Source of the DNA: Sphingobacteriales bacterium
Lineage (GTDB): Bacteria; Bacteroidota; Bacteroidia; UKL13-3
Direction: 5' to 3'
DNA length: 64,000 nucleotides
Assembly: GCA_021299635.1 (NCBI GenBank)
Contig: JAJTFA010000008.1
Coordinates: forward strand, 49,273-113,272
Below are positions 8,790 through 15,877 of the stretch, in pieces. Made by a program: the position numbers and the translations under genes. The first letter of the stretch is position 1, and each line of letters opens with the position of its first letter. Below the pieces are notes generated by a model, which had not been told where the DNA came from, did not search any database, and saw only the letters and a list, made by a program, of their open reading frames with translations.

Positions 8790-9773
8790 ATGAAATCTTA
8801 TATTTTATTTTTGTTTTCATTGCTGGCTTTTGCCACAATATCCAAAGCTCAGTTAGAACCTAAAACTCCTTTTGAGGAACCTAAAACGCTTAAAGAAAAA
8901 TCATATAACTTTTTTCTTTCTAAAAGATTGAAAAGAGCTATACATCAGCGTGACTCGCTCAATGATTTGGTTATTGCCTTTAATAAAGATACAACGGAGA
9001 GAGGACGCAACTACCGTTACCTTGATTCTGTTTTCAGAGAACTTACGTTCAGATATAATGAATGCACCGAAAGGAACAACGCATTGAAAAGTCAGTATGC
9101 TGAGCTTAATGCAAAATACAATGAGTTGATGAAGAAGAGCATGAGTGAAGCAGAGCGGTTAAATAATGCTTTAAAAATTAAGTCAGAGGAACTCACACAA
9201 AAATCAGATGAACTAGAGAGACAGCGTAAGCTGCTGGAACAGCGCGAACGCAGGTTGGCAGAACTTGAGGCAACCCTTAGAGCAAAAGATTCCATAACAA
9301 ATGCTATTAATGATTTGGTAAAGAAAGCACTGCTGGGCTTTAACTCGGATGAGATTTCTGTTGAAATGAAAAACGGAAAAGTGTATGTATCGTTAAGTGA
9401 TAAGTTGCTTTTTAAATCGGGTAGTGCAGAGGTTGAAGATAAAGGCAAACAAGCCTTGAAGAAACTATCTGAGGTGCTGAATAAGAACAATGAAATTGAT
9501 GTAGAGATAGAAGGGCATACTGATAATATTCCTATTAAAACAGCACGCTATGAAGATAACTGGGACTTAAGTGTGCACCGTGCCACCAATATTGTGAGAA
9601 TTTTACAGGAAGAATATGCGGTAAATGCTAAACGTTTAACTGCTGCCGGCAAAGGAGAGTTTATGCCAAGAGCGAGTAATGAAACTGCTGAGGGAAGAGC
9701 TAAAAATCGCAGAACGGAAATTATACTCTCGCCTAAATTGGATGAGTTATTTAAACTCATTAACAAGAAGTAA
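8790..9773 (+). CDS. OmpA family protein with periplasmic coiled coil
   Basis: A secreted or outer-membrane-associated protein that probably anchors to peptidoglycan. I take the ATG at 8790 (MKSYILFLFSLLAFATISKAQ) rather than the TTG used in the track, because it gives a clean signal peptide of about 20 residues. A long coiled coil (about residues 90-170, many Glu, Lys, Arg and Leu) leads into an OmpA C-terminal domain with VEIEGHTDNIPI and the late motif NRRTEIILSP, which bind diaminopimelate in the family. A paralogue of the same layout lies at 38851-39708. It follows exbB/exbD and ends at a strong terminator. Confidence 0.9.
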   Translation: MKSYILFLFSLLAFATISKAQLEPKTPFEEPKTLKEKSYNFFLSKRLKRAIHQRDSLNDLVIAFNKDTTERGRNYRYLDSVFRELTFRYNECTERNNALKSQYAELNAKYNELMKKSMSEAERLNNALKIKSEELTQKSDELERQRKLLEQRERRLAELEATLRAKDSITNAINDLVKKALLGFNSDEISVEMKNGKVYVSLSDKLLFKSGSAEVEDKGKQALKKLSEVLNKNNEIDVEIEGHTDNIPIKTARYEDNWDLSVHRATNIVRILQEEYAVNAKRLTAAGKGEFMPRASNETAEGRAKNRRTEIILSPKLDELFKLINKK

Positions 9774-9789
9774 TAATTTATAACCTCTA

Positions 9790-9819
9790 AACAGCCTGCA
9801 TTTGCAGGCTGTTTTTTTT
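9790..9819 (+). terminator. Intrinsic terminator after the OmpA-family gene
   Basis: A perfect 10-bp stem ACAGCCTGCA/TGCAGGCTGT with a 2-nt loop as written is followed at once by a run of eight T residues. It is one of the clearest terminators in the window. Confidence 0.92.
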
Positions 9820-9966
9820 ACGCACTTTTCAAAACCTGGCGGGAGCGATTTGAATAAAGGAATTTGTGCATTTTAAATGCTGAAGGTTTCCTGTTTAAAT
9901 ATGGTATTGTAAAAACTTAAACGCATATTTGAACTTTAAGATTTATTATTTACTTACATTTCAGCT

Positions 9967-10446
9967 ATGAAAATTGAATCAAACAAAGTTGTTTCCATCC
10001 ATTATACACTTACCGATAATGCTGGAACTGTATTGGATTCCAGTAGTGGAAAAGACCCGCTTACCTATATTCAGGGCATAGGCAATTTAATTGCCGGTAT
10101 GGAAGAAGGACTGGAAGGGAAAACAGCAGGTGAAAAATTTACGATAAAGGTGAGTCCTGAGAAAGGTTATGGAGTTAAAAACCATGAACTTATCCAGCAG
10201 GTTCCAATTACTGCATTTGGTGGCCAAATGGTGAGCCCGGGCATGCAATTTGAAGCGGGCTCGGCTGAGCAGCGATTTGTTGTTACCGTAACTGAGGTGA
10301 ATAATGAAACAGTAACCATTGATGGCAACCATCCATTGGCAGGTGTAGATCTCAATTTTGATGTTGAAGTAATGGAAATTAGGGAAGCCACTGCCGAAGA
10401 GCTTGATCATGGACATGTGCATGGTCCGGGTGGGCATCATCACTGA
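9967..10446 (+). CDS. FKBP-type peptidyl-prolyl isomerase, SlyD-like
   Basis: A 159-residue cytoplasmic prolyl isomerase and chaperone. The FKBP half opens with VVSIHYTLTDNAGTVLDSS and has the active-site region LIAGMEEGLEGKTAGEKF; the inserted flap domain (about residues 70-125, KGYGVKNHELIQQVP) and the NHPLAGVDLNFDVEV return strand are typical of SlyD. The C-terminus is short and His-rich (DHGHVHGPGGHHH), which in SlyD relatives binds nickel or zinc. It is transcribed alone behind a terminator. Confidence 0.93.
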   Translation: MKIESNKVVSIHYTLTDNAGTVLDSSSGKDPLTYIQGIGNLIAGMEEGLEGKTAGEKFTIKVSPEKGYGVKNHELIQQVPITAFGGQMVSPGMQFEAGSAEQRFVVTVTEVNNETVTIDGNHPLAGVDLNFDVEVMEIREATAEELDHGHVHGPGGHHH

Positions 10447-10575
10447 TAATTACCTTTTAAATACTTGATAATTTAGCAATTACATGTAGATAAATGGCGT
10501 GTTTGGTGTAGAATTGTATTGTATCATATTCGGCATGTTTCACAGAAACTACTATATTTGGCCAAATTTTTTGTA

Positions 10576-10968
10576 ATGAGATATTTATTACTAGCATTTT
10601 TTGTATCGGTTTTTACGCTCAATGCTTTCAGTCAGAAAAAGGGAAAGCCTAAAACGGGTTATGATAAAATACACCCTTTTAAGAATGGTATTGCCAAAGT
10701 AGAGAAAGATGGCAAAGAAGGTTTTATTAATACCGGAGGGGAGGAGTTTGTGCCTTGTAAATATGATGCCATTTATCCTTGGGAAAAAGCCAAAGCCAAA
10801 GTAGAGATAGCGGGTAAGTTCGGCTTTATAAATGAACAAGGTGAAGAATATATTCCTGTAAAGTATGATTTTATAGGGTCGTTTAAGAACGGCCTGGCCA
10901 TTGTATCACTTGGCGGACGCAGAGGAATAATTAATGAGGTAGGAGAAGAGGTAGTGCCATTAGAGTGA
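10576..10968 (+). CDS. Secreted WG-repeat protein
   Basis: A small exported protein (130 residues from the ATG at 10576). The TTG start in the track adds 19 residues that spoil the signal peptide, so I use MRYLLLAFFVSVFTLNAFSQ. The mature part holds three copies of a WG-type beta repeat of about 32 residues (for example GKEGFINTGGEEFVPCKYD and GKFGFINEQGEEYIPVKYD). The last copy stops after EVVPLE, within a repeat, so the gene may be shortened. A TATATTTG box at 10553-10560 is a plausible promoter element. WG repeats occur in many bacterial envelope proteins with no fixed function. Confidence 0.8.
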   Translation: MRYLLLAFFVSVFTLNAFSQKKGKPKTGYDKIHPFKNGIAKVEKDGKEGFINTGGEEFVPCKYDAIYPWEKAKAKVEIAGKFGFINEQGEEYIPVKYDFIGSFKNGLAIVSLGGRRGIINEVGEEVVPLE

Positions 10969-10970
10969 GG

Positions 10971-12353
10971 TTAGCCAAGCGATTCCATATATTTTTTCTC
11001 TGCTAATTTTATTGATTCTTCAAAATCTACCACTGGTTTTATACCGGTATCATAGTACCCGTCTTTTTCTAACCAGTGTTTCCGAAAAGTTTCATCTTTA
11101 TCATAGGTATCAGCTTGTTTCTCAATATTGAAGTATCTGAATAAGCGTGCATCATTGCCTACACCGGCAAGGTATGCCCAGTTTCCATAATTGCTGCAAA
11201 CGTCATAATCAACCAATGCCGATTCAAACCATGCAGCACCCCAAAGCCAGTTTATTCCTAAATTCTTACAGAGAAAACTTGCCACATTCTGCCTGCCTCT
11301 GTTACTCATAAAGCCGGTAAGTTTTAGTTCTTTCATATTGGCATCAATAAACGGATATCCTGTTTCACCGTTGAGCCACTTATTAAAGAGTATATCATTA
11401 TCTGACCAATTGATAAATTGTTGTCTTATGCCCTCTGTCTTGAAATACGATGCTCCATACCTGAGCATTGAAAAACGAAAAAAGTCTCTCCAAAGCAATT
11501 CAAAAATCAGCCAATACGTAGAGTCATTTTTTATTCGTGTCAATTCAAATGCCCTAACTTCACTCAAAATTAAAGACGGACTAAGGCATCCTGCTGCAAG
11601 CCAAGGTGAAAAGTGACTGCTGAAATCCATACCGAGTAGGTGATTTCTTGTTTCCTTATAACTGGCAACCAGTTCAGTTTCCCATATATAATAATGTAGG
11701 CGTTTCAGTGCTTCTTTTTCTCCTCCTTTGTATAAGAAAAGTTTTCCTTCAATCTCCTCCGCTGTAAAGCCTAGTCTTTCCAGAGTATAAGTTTCTGGCA
11801 AGAAATGATGTTCAATGTTTCGTAATGCTTTAACCTCAGGAAATACATTTCTATATTCAGCTTTTTTCTCAACGGCTTTTCTGAAATCTGTGAAAAGAAG
11901 AGGGGTTTGATGAATCCCAAATGGCAATGCAGATACCTGAATAAGGGTATTGCCTTGGAATAATTTGAAATCAATTTTTTCAGAATATAATAATTTCTCT
12001 AATGCAAGCTCTTCCATTCGTTCTTCGGGGGCATGTTCAGCATGTGCGTATACTTTTGTGATGCGGAGTTTTTTGCACAAATCAGGAATGGTATACAACG
12101 GATTGCCATGGGTTATGATGAGGTCACTGCCAACGCTTTGCAACTTATTGCGCAGATCATTTACGCATTCAATCAGAAATTGTGCCCTAAAAACGCCTGT
12201 TTTTCTAAAACCGAGGTGATGAGATGAGAAATGCAAGGGATTAAAATTATAAACCCCAATAACTTTTGCACCTGCCAGATCAGCTGTATAGAGGGGTTCA
12301 TGATCATGCAAACGCAAATCGTTTCTAAAATATACCAGAATGTTTTGTTGCAT
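10971..12353 (-). CDS. DASH-type cryptochrome / deoxyribodipyrimidine photolyase
   Basis: A 460-residue flavoprotein of the photolyase/cryptochrome family that uses blue light to repair cyclobutane pyrimidine dimers, in DASH members mainly in single-stranded DNA. The N-terminal alpha/beta antenna domain starts ILVYFRNDLRLHDHEPL. The FAD-binding helical domain contains FELLWRDFFRF, the NRGRQNVASFL stretch and NYGNWAYLAGVGNDAR then FRYFNIEKQADTYD, the last being diagnostic for the DASH branch. It converges on the WG-repeat gene with only 2 bp between stops. Not linked to other repair genes here. Confidence 0.92.
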   Translation of the reverse strand: MQQNILVYFRNDLRLHDHEPLYTADLAGAKVIGVYNFNPLHFSSHHLGFRKTGVFRAQFLIECVNDLRNKLQSVGSDLIITHGNPLYTIPDLCKKLRITKVYAHAEHAPEERMEELALEKLLYSEKIDFKLFQGNTLIQVSALPFGIHQTPLLFTDFRKAVEKKAEYRNVFPEVKALRNIEHHFLPETYTLERLGFTAEEIEGKLFLYKGGEKEALKRLHYYIWETELVASYKETRNHLLGMDFSSHFSPWLAAGCLSPSLILSEVRAFELTRIKNDSTYWLIFELLWRDFFRFSMLRYGASYFKTEGIRQQFINWSDNDILFNKWLNGETGYPFIDANMKELKLTGFMSNRGRQNVASFLCKNLGINWLWGAAWFESALVDYDVCSNYGNWAYLAGVGNDARLFRYFNIEKQADTYDKDETFRKHWLEKDGYYDTGIKPVVDFEESIKLAEKKYMESLG

Positions 12354-12400
12354 GTATAGAATAACCCCATAACCTTTGTTTTGTTTAATACCTTTGTAAG

Positions 12401-13372
12401 ATGCCAGTTATTCAATCTTCATTTAAGGCTGGGGGTTTGTTTGCCCATAAACATTTTTCAACTATTTATCCTGCTTTATTCCGTAAAGTTAAGGTAGGAT
12501 ATGCGCGACAGCGGGTTGAAACACCTGATGGCGATTTTTTTGATGCCGATATATTAGCAGGTTCAGGTAAGAAACATTTAATTCTGATGCATGGATTGGA
12601 GGGAAGCAGCAGTTCAGGCTATATCCTAGGCATGGCCCGCTTTTTTAATTTGCAAGGATACCATGTGCATGCCCTTAACTTTAGGTCTTGCAGCGGTGAA
12701 TTAAATCGTTTACCGATTTCTTATCATTCCGGATTTACGTATGATATCCGATTTTATATAAAGAAATTGCTGCAAATGAACCCAGACGCGAGCATATATC
12801 TTTGCGGATTTAGTTTAGGCGGAAATGCCTTGCTCCGATACCTTGCTGAGGAGGGGGATAAAATTGCTTTGCAGATAAAAGGAGCTTGTGCAGTTTCTGC
12901 TCCTATCGATCTGAAATCATCAGCAGAGGTTCTTGCCTCTTCGCAGAACAGCATGTATATGAAGCGCTTTTTAAAAAGCATGAAAAACAAAATGAAGCAA
13001 AAAGCCAAGCAATTTCCAACACATTTTCAGTTAAATAACTTAGATGCCATCAAAACATTTCTTGATTTTGACAACCAATTTACTGCACCGCTGCATGGCT
13101 ACGCCAATGCGCAGGAATACTGGCAGCAATGTAGTAGTAAATTTGTTTTACACCGTATAGCTGCCCCGGTGTTGTTACTAAATGCTTTAAATGATCCTTT
13201 TCTACATCCCGATTGTTTCCCTGAGGAGCAAGAGATTAACAACCCGAATTTATTCTTGGAATACCCTGAGTTAGGCGGACACGTTGGCTTTAAAACAAGT
13301 TGGTTAGGAAACTACTGGATTGAAAAGCGGCTGTTTCAATTCTATAAAACAATTAAATTGCATGATCAATAA
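12401..13372 (+). CDS. YheT-like alpha/beta-fold hydrolase
   Basis: A 323-residue hydrolase of the COG0429 (YheT) group. The oxyanion stretch is LILMHGLEGSSSSGYILG, the nucleophile elbow is LCGFSLGGNALLRYL (Ser about residue 140), the acid is in NALNDPFLHPD and the catalytic His lies in ELGGHVGF. These three positions form the usual Ser-Asp-His triad. Natural substrate is unknown; family members act on esters or lipids. Its last 11 bases overlap the start of the maf gene, so the two are co-transcribed. It diverges from the photolyase gene with a 47-bp gap. Confidence 0.88.
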   Translation: MPVIQSSFKAGGLFAHKHFSTIYPALFRKVKVGYARQRVETPDGDFFDADILAGSGKKHLILMHGLEGSSSSGYILGMARFFNLQGYHVHALNFRSCSGELNRLPISYHSGFTYDIRFYIKKLLQMNPDASIYLCGFSLGGNALLRYLAEEGDKIALQIKGACAVSAPIDLKSSAEVLASSQNSMYMKRFLKSMKNKMKQKAKQFPTHFQLNNLDAIKTFLDFDNQFTAPLHGYANAQEYWQQCSSKFVLHRIAAPVLLLNALNDPFLHPDCFPEEQEINNPNLFLEYPELGGHVGFKTSWLGNYWIEKRLFQFYKTIKLHDQ

Positions 13373-13940
13373 AGAATTAAAACTGATTTTAGCTTCCAAA
13401 TCACCACGTAGACATGACCTCATAAAAGGTATTGAGGTTAAATCCGAAATAAAAACCTACGAGGTGGATGAATCTTTTCCTTCACACTTACAAGCAGGTG
13501 ATATTGCATTGTATTTAGCAGAAAAAAAAGCCAAAGCTTATCCGGATGCTTTGCTCGATAATGAAGTATTGCTTACAGCAGATACCATAGTTTGGATCGA
13601 TAATCATGTGCTCAATAAACCGGCTGATGTGAAAGAGGCTTTTGAGATGCTAACTATGCTGAGGGGAAATAAGCATGAGGTTTATACCGGTGTTTGTTTG
13701 CGTTCTAATAAACTGCAGTTTACATTTACTGAATGCAGTGAAGTGTGGTGCAGAAATATTTCAGATGAGCATATATTGCATTATATTAATCATTATAAGC
13801 CATTTGATAAAGCAGGCAGTTATGGCATACAGGATTGGTTTGGCTATACAGCCGTTGAAAAAATAAATGGGTGTTTTTTTAATATAATGGGATTGCCTGT
13901 TGGGAAAGTATATGAATACCTCAAGAATTTTGATTCTTAA
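13362..13940 (+). CDS. maf: Maf-like nucleoside triphosphate pyrophosphatase
   Basis: A 192-residue Maf-family enzyme that hydrolyses non-canonical or surplus nucleoside triphosphates (often dTTP/UTP or modified bases) to the monophosphate. I use the ATG at 13362 (MINKELKLILASKSPRRHDL), which overlaps the preceding stop, instead of the upstream TTG. The family motif ASKSPRR is at residues 11-17, and LTADTIVWIDNHVLNKP and KAGSYGIQDW are the other conserved blocks with catalytic acidic and Lys residues. It ends 4 bp inside the convergent MCE gene. Confidence 0.93.
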   Translation: MINKELKLILASKSPRRHDLIKGIEVKSEIKTYEVDESFPSHLQAGDIALYLAEKKAKAYPDALLDNEVLLTADTIVWIDNHVLNKPADVKEAFEMLTMLRGNKHEVYTGVCLRSNKLQFTFTECSEVWCRNISDEHILHYINHYKPFDKAGSYGIQDWFGYTAVEKINGCFFNIMGLPVGKVYEYLKNFDS

Positions 13941-14944
13941 CGGCCCTTTTCTTTAGCTCTTTTTTCATTGGCTTTATCAGCACTTTTGTTGCCGCCAAAT
14001 ACGGAGAATGAAACATAGCGTCCAGGATATTCCTGCATATCTTTAAGCAAGGCAGCCAGTTCTGCTGATGACTTGGTGAGGTTATCATACAATGCCTTGT
14101 CATTTGCCAATTTGCCCAATGAGCCTTCACCTTTATTAATTTTCTCCAGGGTGGTAGCAAATTCCTTCATCACAGATTTGGTATGGTTGATGGTAGCTGT
14201 TAAGTCGGCTGCAGCAACACTATCGGTAATTCGGGCCATATTTTTTAAAGAGCGCCCAATAGCCTCATTATTATTTTTAAGATTTCTGGTAATTTGTTCA
14301 ATATGCCCAAACATATCTTGTAACCGCTCGTATTCTTCTGCAGTTAGCTGATCAAGTCTGGCAGAAATCTGATTCAAATGACTAAGCGTACCGGAGAAAT
14401 CATTGATTCCGCGTGCCAGCTTTTGTGTACCAGTAGAGTCGAACACTTCATTCATACTCTGCAAAACCTTGTCTAATGTAACCAATACCTGTTCACTTTT
14501 ATCTTTAAGTGGCGACATCATTTTAGAAACAGAACTTGAGAAGGATTCTTCAATTTCACCTGAAAGTGTATCTCTATTGTTAAGTATTACTGATGATTCA
14601 GCCAACTGAAGGTCAATCATTTTTGTTCCAAGTAAATCCTGTGCGCTGATAAGTGCTTTTGTGCCTTGCGGCAACTTTATAGATTGATCAACGATTAATG
14701 TAACAACAATCTTACTTGCATCGCCTTTGTTAAGCATGCCAATTTCTTCTACCTGACCAACCTTAAGGCCATTAATCGTTACCTGTGTTGATTTTACAAT
14801 GCCGGATACGTTATTATATACTGCGTAGTAAGTGTTGTATCCTTTAAGCGGACTGTAACCCTTTAAAAAGTTATATCCTAAAATAAGGATACTGATGCCA
14901 ATAATGGAAAAAATTCCAACGCGTACTTCTCTGCTAATTTTCAC
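13937..14944 (-). CDS. MlaD/MCE family lipid transport protein
   Basis: A 335-residue protein with an N-terminal membrane anchor (VGIFSIIGISILILGYNFL) and one MCE domain (about residues 40-120, including YYAVYNNVSGIVKSTQVTIN and VGQVEEIG), followed by a long helical, probably coiled-coil, C-terminal part. MCE proteins shuttle phospholipids between inner and outer membranes. The start is GTG; the sequence MKISREVRVG fits the family start. It lies 70 bp downstream of the amidase gene and is probably its operon partner. No Mla ATPase or permease is present in the window. Confidence 0.9.
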   Translation of the reverse strand: MKISREVRVGIFSIIGISILILGYNFLKGYSPLKGYNTYYAVYNNVSGIVKSTQVTINGLKVGQVEEIGMLNKGDASKIVVTLIVDQSIKLPQGTKALISAQDLLGTKMIDLQLAESSVILNNRDTLSGEIEESFSSSVSKMMSPLKDKSEQVLVTLDKVLQSMNEVFDSTGTQKLARGINDFSGTLSHLNQISARLDQLTAEEYERLQDMFGHIEQITRNLKNNNEAIGRSLKNMARITDSVAAADLTATINHTKSVMKEFATTLEKINKGEGSLGKLANDKALYDNLTKSSAELAALLKDMQEYPGRYVSFSVFGGNKSADKANEKRAKEKGR

Positions 14945-15014
14945 TTCTGTTGATTTGTCGACAAAAATAAACGCAAAAACGGGTTAAACAATTATTGATA
15001 AATTAGCCAAACCC

Positions 15015-15797
15015 TTATCTAGATGCTTCTACCCGTTTCTTATAAACGGCTACAGCCTTAGCAATGGCTCCTGCCAATTCGGTTTGTCCGCTTTCTGATG
15101 TTAGGTATGCCCTTTCCTGTTTATTGCTTAAAAAACCGGTTTCAATCAAGATGCTTGGCATTTTGCTTTTCCATAAAACCATAAGTCCTGCCTGCTTAAC
15201 ACCTCTGCTGGTTCTACTAATTTCTGTAAAGTTTTGTTCTACAAATGATGCCAGTTTTAGGCTCTGCTCCAGGTAAGCACTTTGCATAAAAGAAAAATAA
15301 ATATGGGCTTCAGGAGAGTTGGGGTCAAAACCTTCGTATTTTTCTTGGTAGTCCTTTTCCAGCAAAATAACTTCGTTTTCCCTTTTGGCTACCTCCAGGT
15401 TTCCTTCTGATTTATGTAAACCCATGGAAAATGTTTCGGTACCGTACACTTCGGTTTTCTTATTTGCGTTGCAATGAATAGACACAAACAGGTCGGCATT
15501 ATTCCTGTTAGCTATGCCGGCTCTTTCCCATAATTCAACAAAATTGTCAGAATCGCGGGTGTATACCACTTTCACGTCAGGAAGCTCTGCCTCAATGGCT
15601 TTGCCTACTTTTAATGCCACTTGCAGGGTTACTTCTTTTTCTTTTGCACCTCCATACATACAACCCGCATCATGTCCTCCATGTCCTGCATCTACAATTA
15701 CGGTACGAACTTTGTTACCAATTAAACCCAATGGTTTATAGGCACATAGCAGTGCTGATAAAATAATTATGGATGCTATGCGACTAAATTTCACCAT
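15015..15797 (-). CDS. N-acetylmuramoyl-L-alanine amidase (Amidase_3)
   Basis: A zinc-dependent peptidoglycan amidase that cleaves the bond between muramic acid and L-alanine. The catalytic domain shows VIVDAGHGGHDAGCMY (first zinc His), the conserved Glu in AKEKEVTLQVAL, the second His in DLFVSIHCNANK and the late SILIETGFLSNKQE with the catalytic Glu. I favour the ATG at 15797 (MVKFSRIASIIILSALLCAY) as it gives a signal peptide directly; an ATG at 15827 and the GTG at 15839 are alternatives that would overlap the lptD promoter. It diverges from the LptD-like gene. Confidence 0.93.
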   Translation of the reverse strand: MVKFSRIASIIILSALLCAYKPLGLIGNKVRTVIVDAGHGGHDAGCMYGGAKEKEVTLQVALKVGKAIEAELPDVKVVYTRDSDNFVELWERAGIANRNNADLFVSIHCNANKKTEVYGTETFSMGLHKSEGNLEVAKRENEVILLEKDYQEKYEGFDPNSPEAHIYFSFMQSAYLEQSLKLASFVEQNFTEISRTSRGVKQAGLMVLWKSKMPSILIETGFLSNKQERAYLTSESGQTELAGAIAKAVAVYKKRVEASR

Positions 15798-15820
15798 GTT
15801 TTTAACTTTAATTAGCTTTG
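15789..15820 (+). promoter_or_regulatory. Promoter of the lptD-like gene
   Basis: TTTC at 15789-15792 and TAGCTTTG at 15813-15820 are separated by 20 bp, the spacing of a Bacteroidota promoter. Transcription would begin near 15827, about 50 bp before the chosen ATG at 15878. The element lies in the short gap between the divergent amidase and lptD-like genes. Confidence 0.6.
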
Positions 15821-15877
15821 CGCTCATTGGCAATAACACATTACAATTTTAAGCAAACCTCCACAATACTTAAATCT

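Noticed and set aside
12389-12396. TACCTTTG as promoter of the hydrolase gene
   Set aside because: Transcription would begin inside the start codon at 12401 and there is no -33 box at the right distance.
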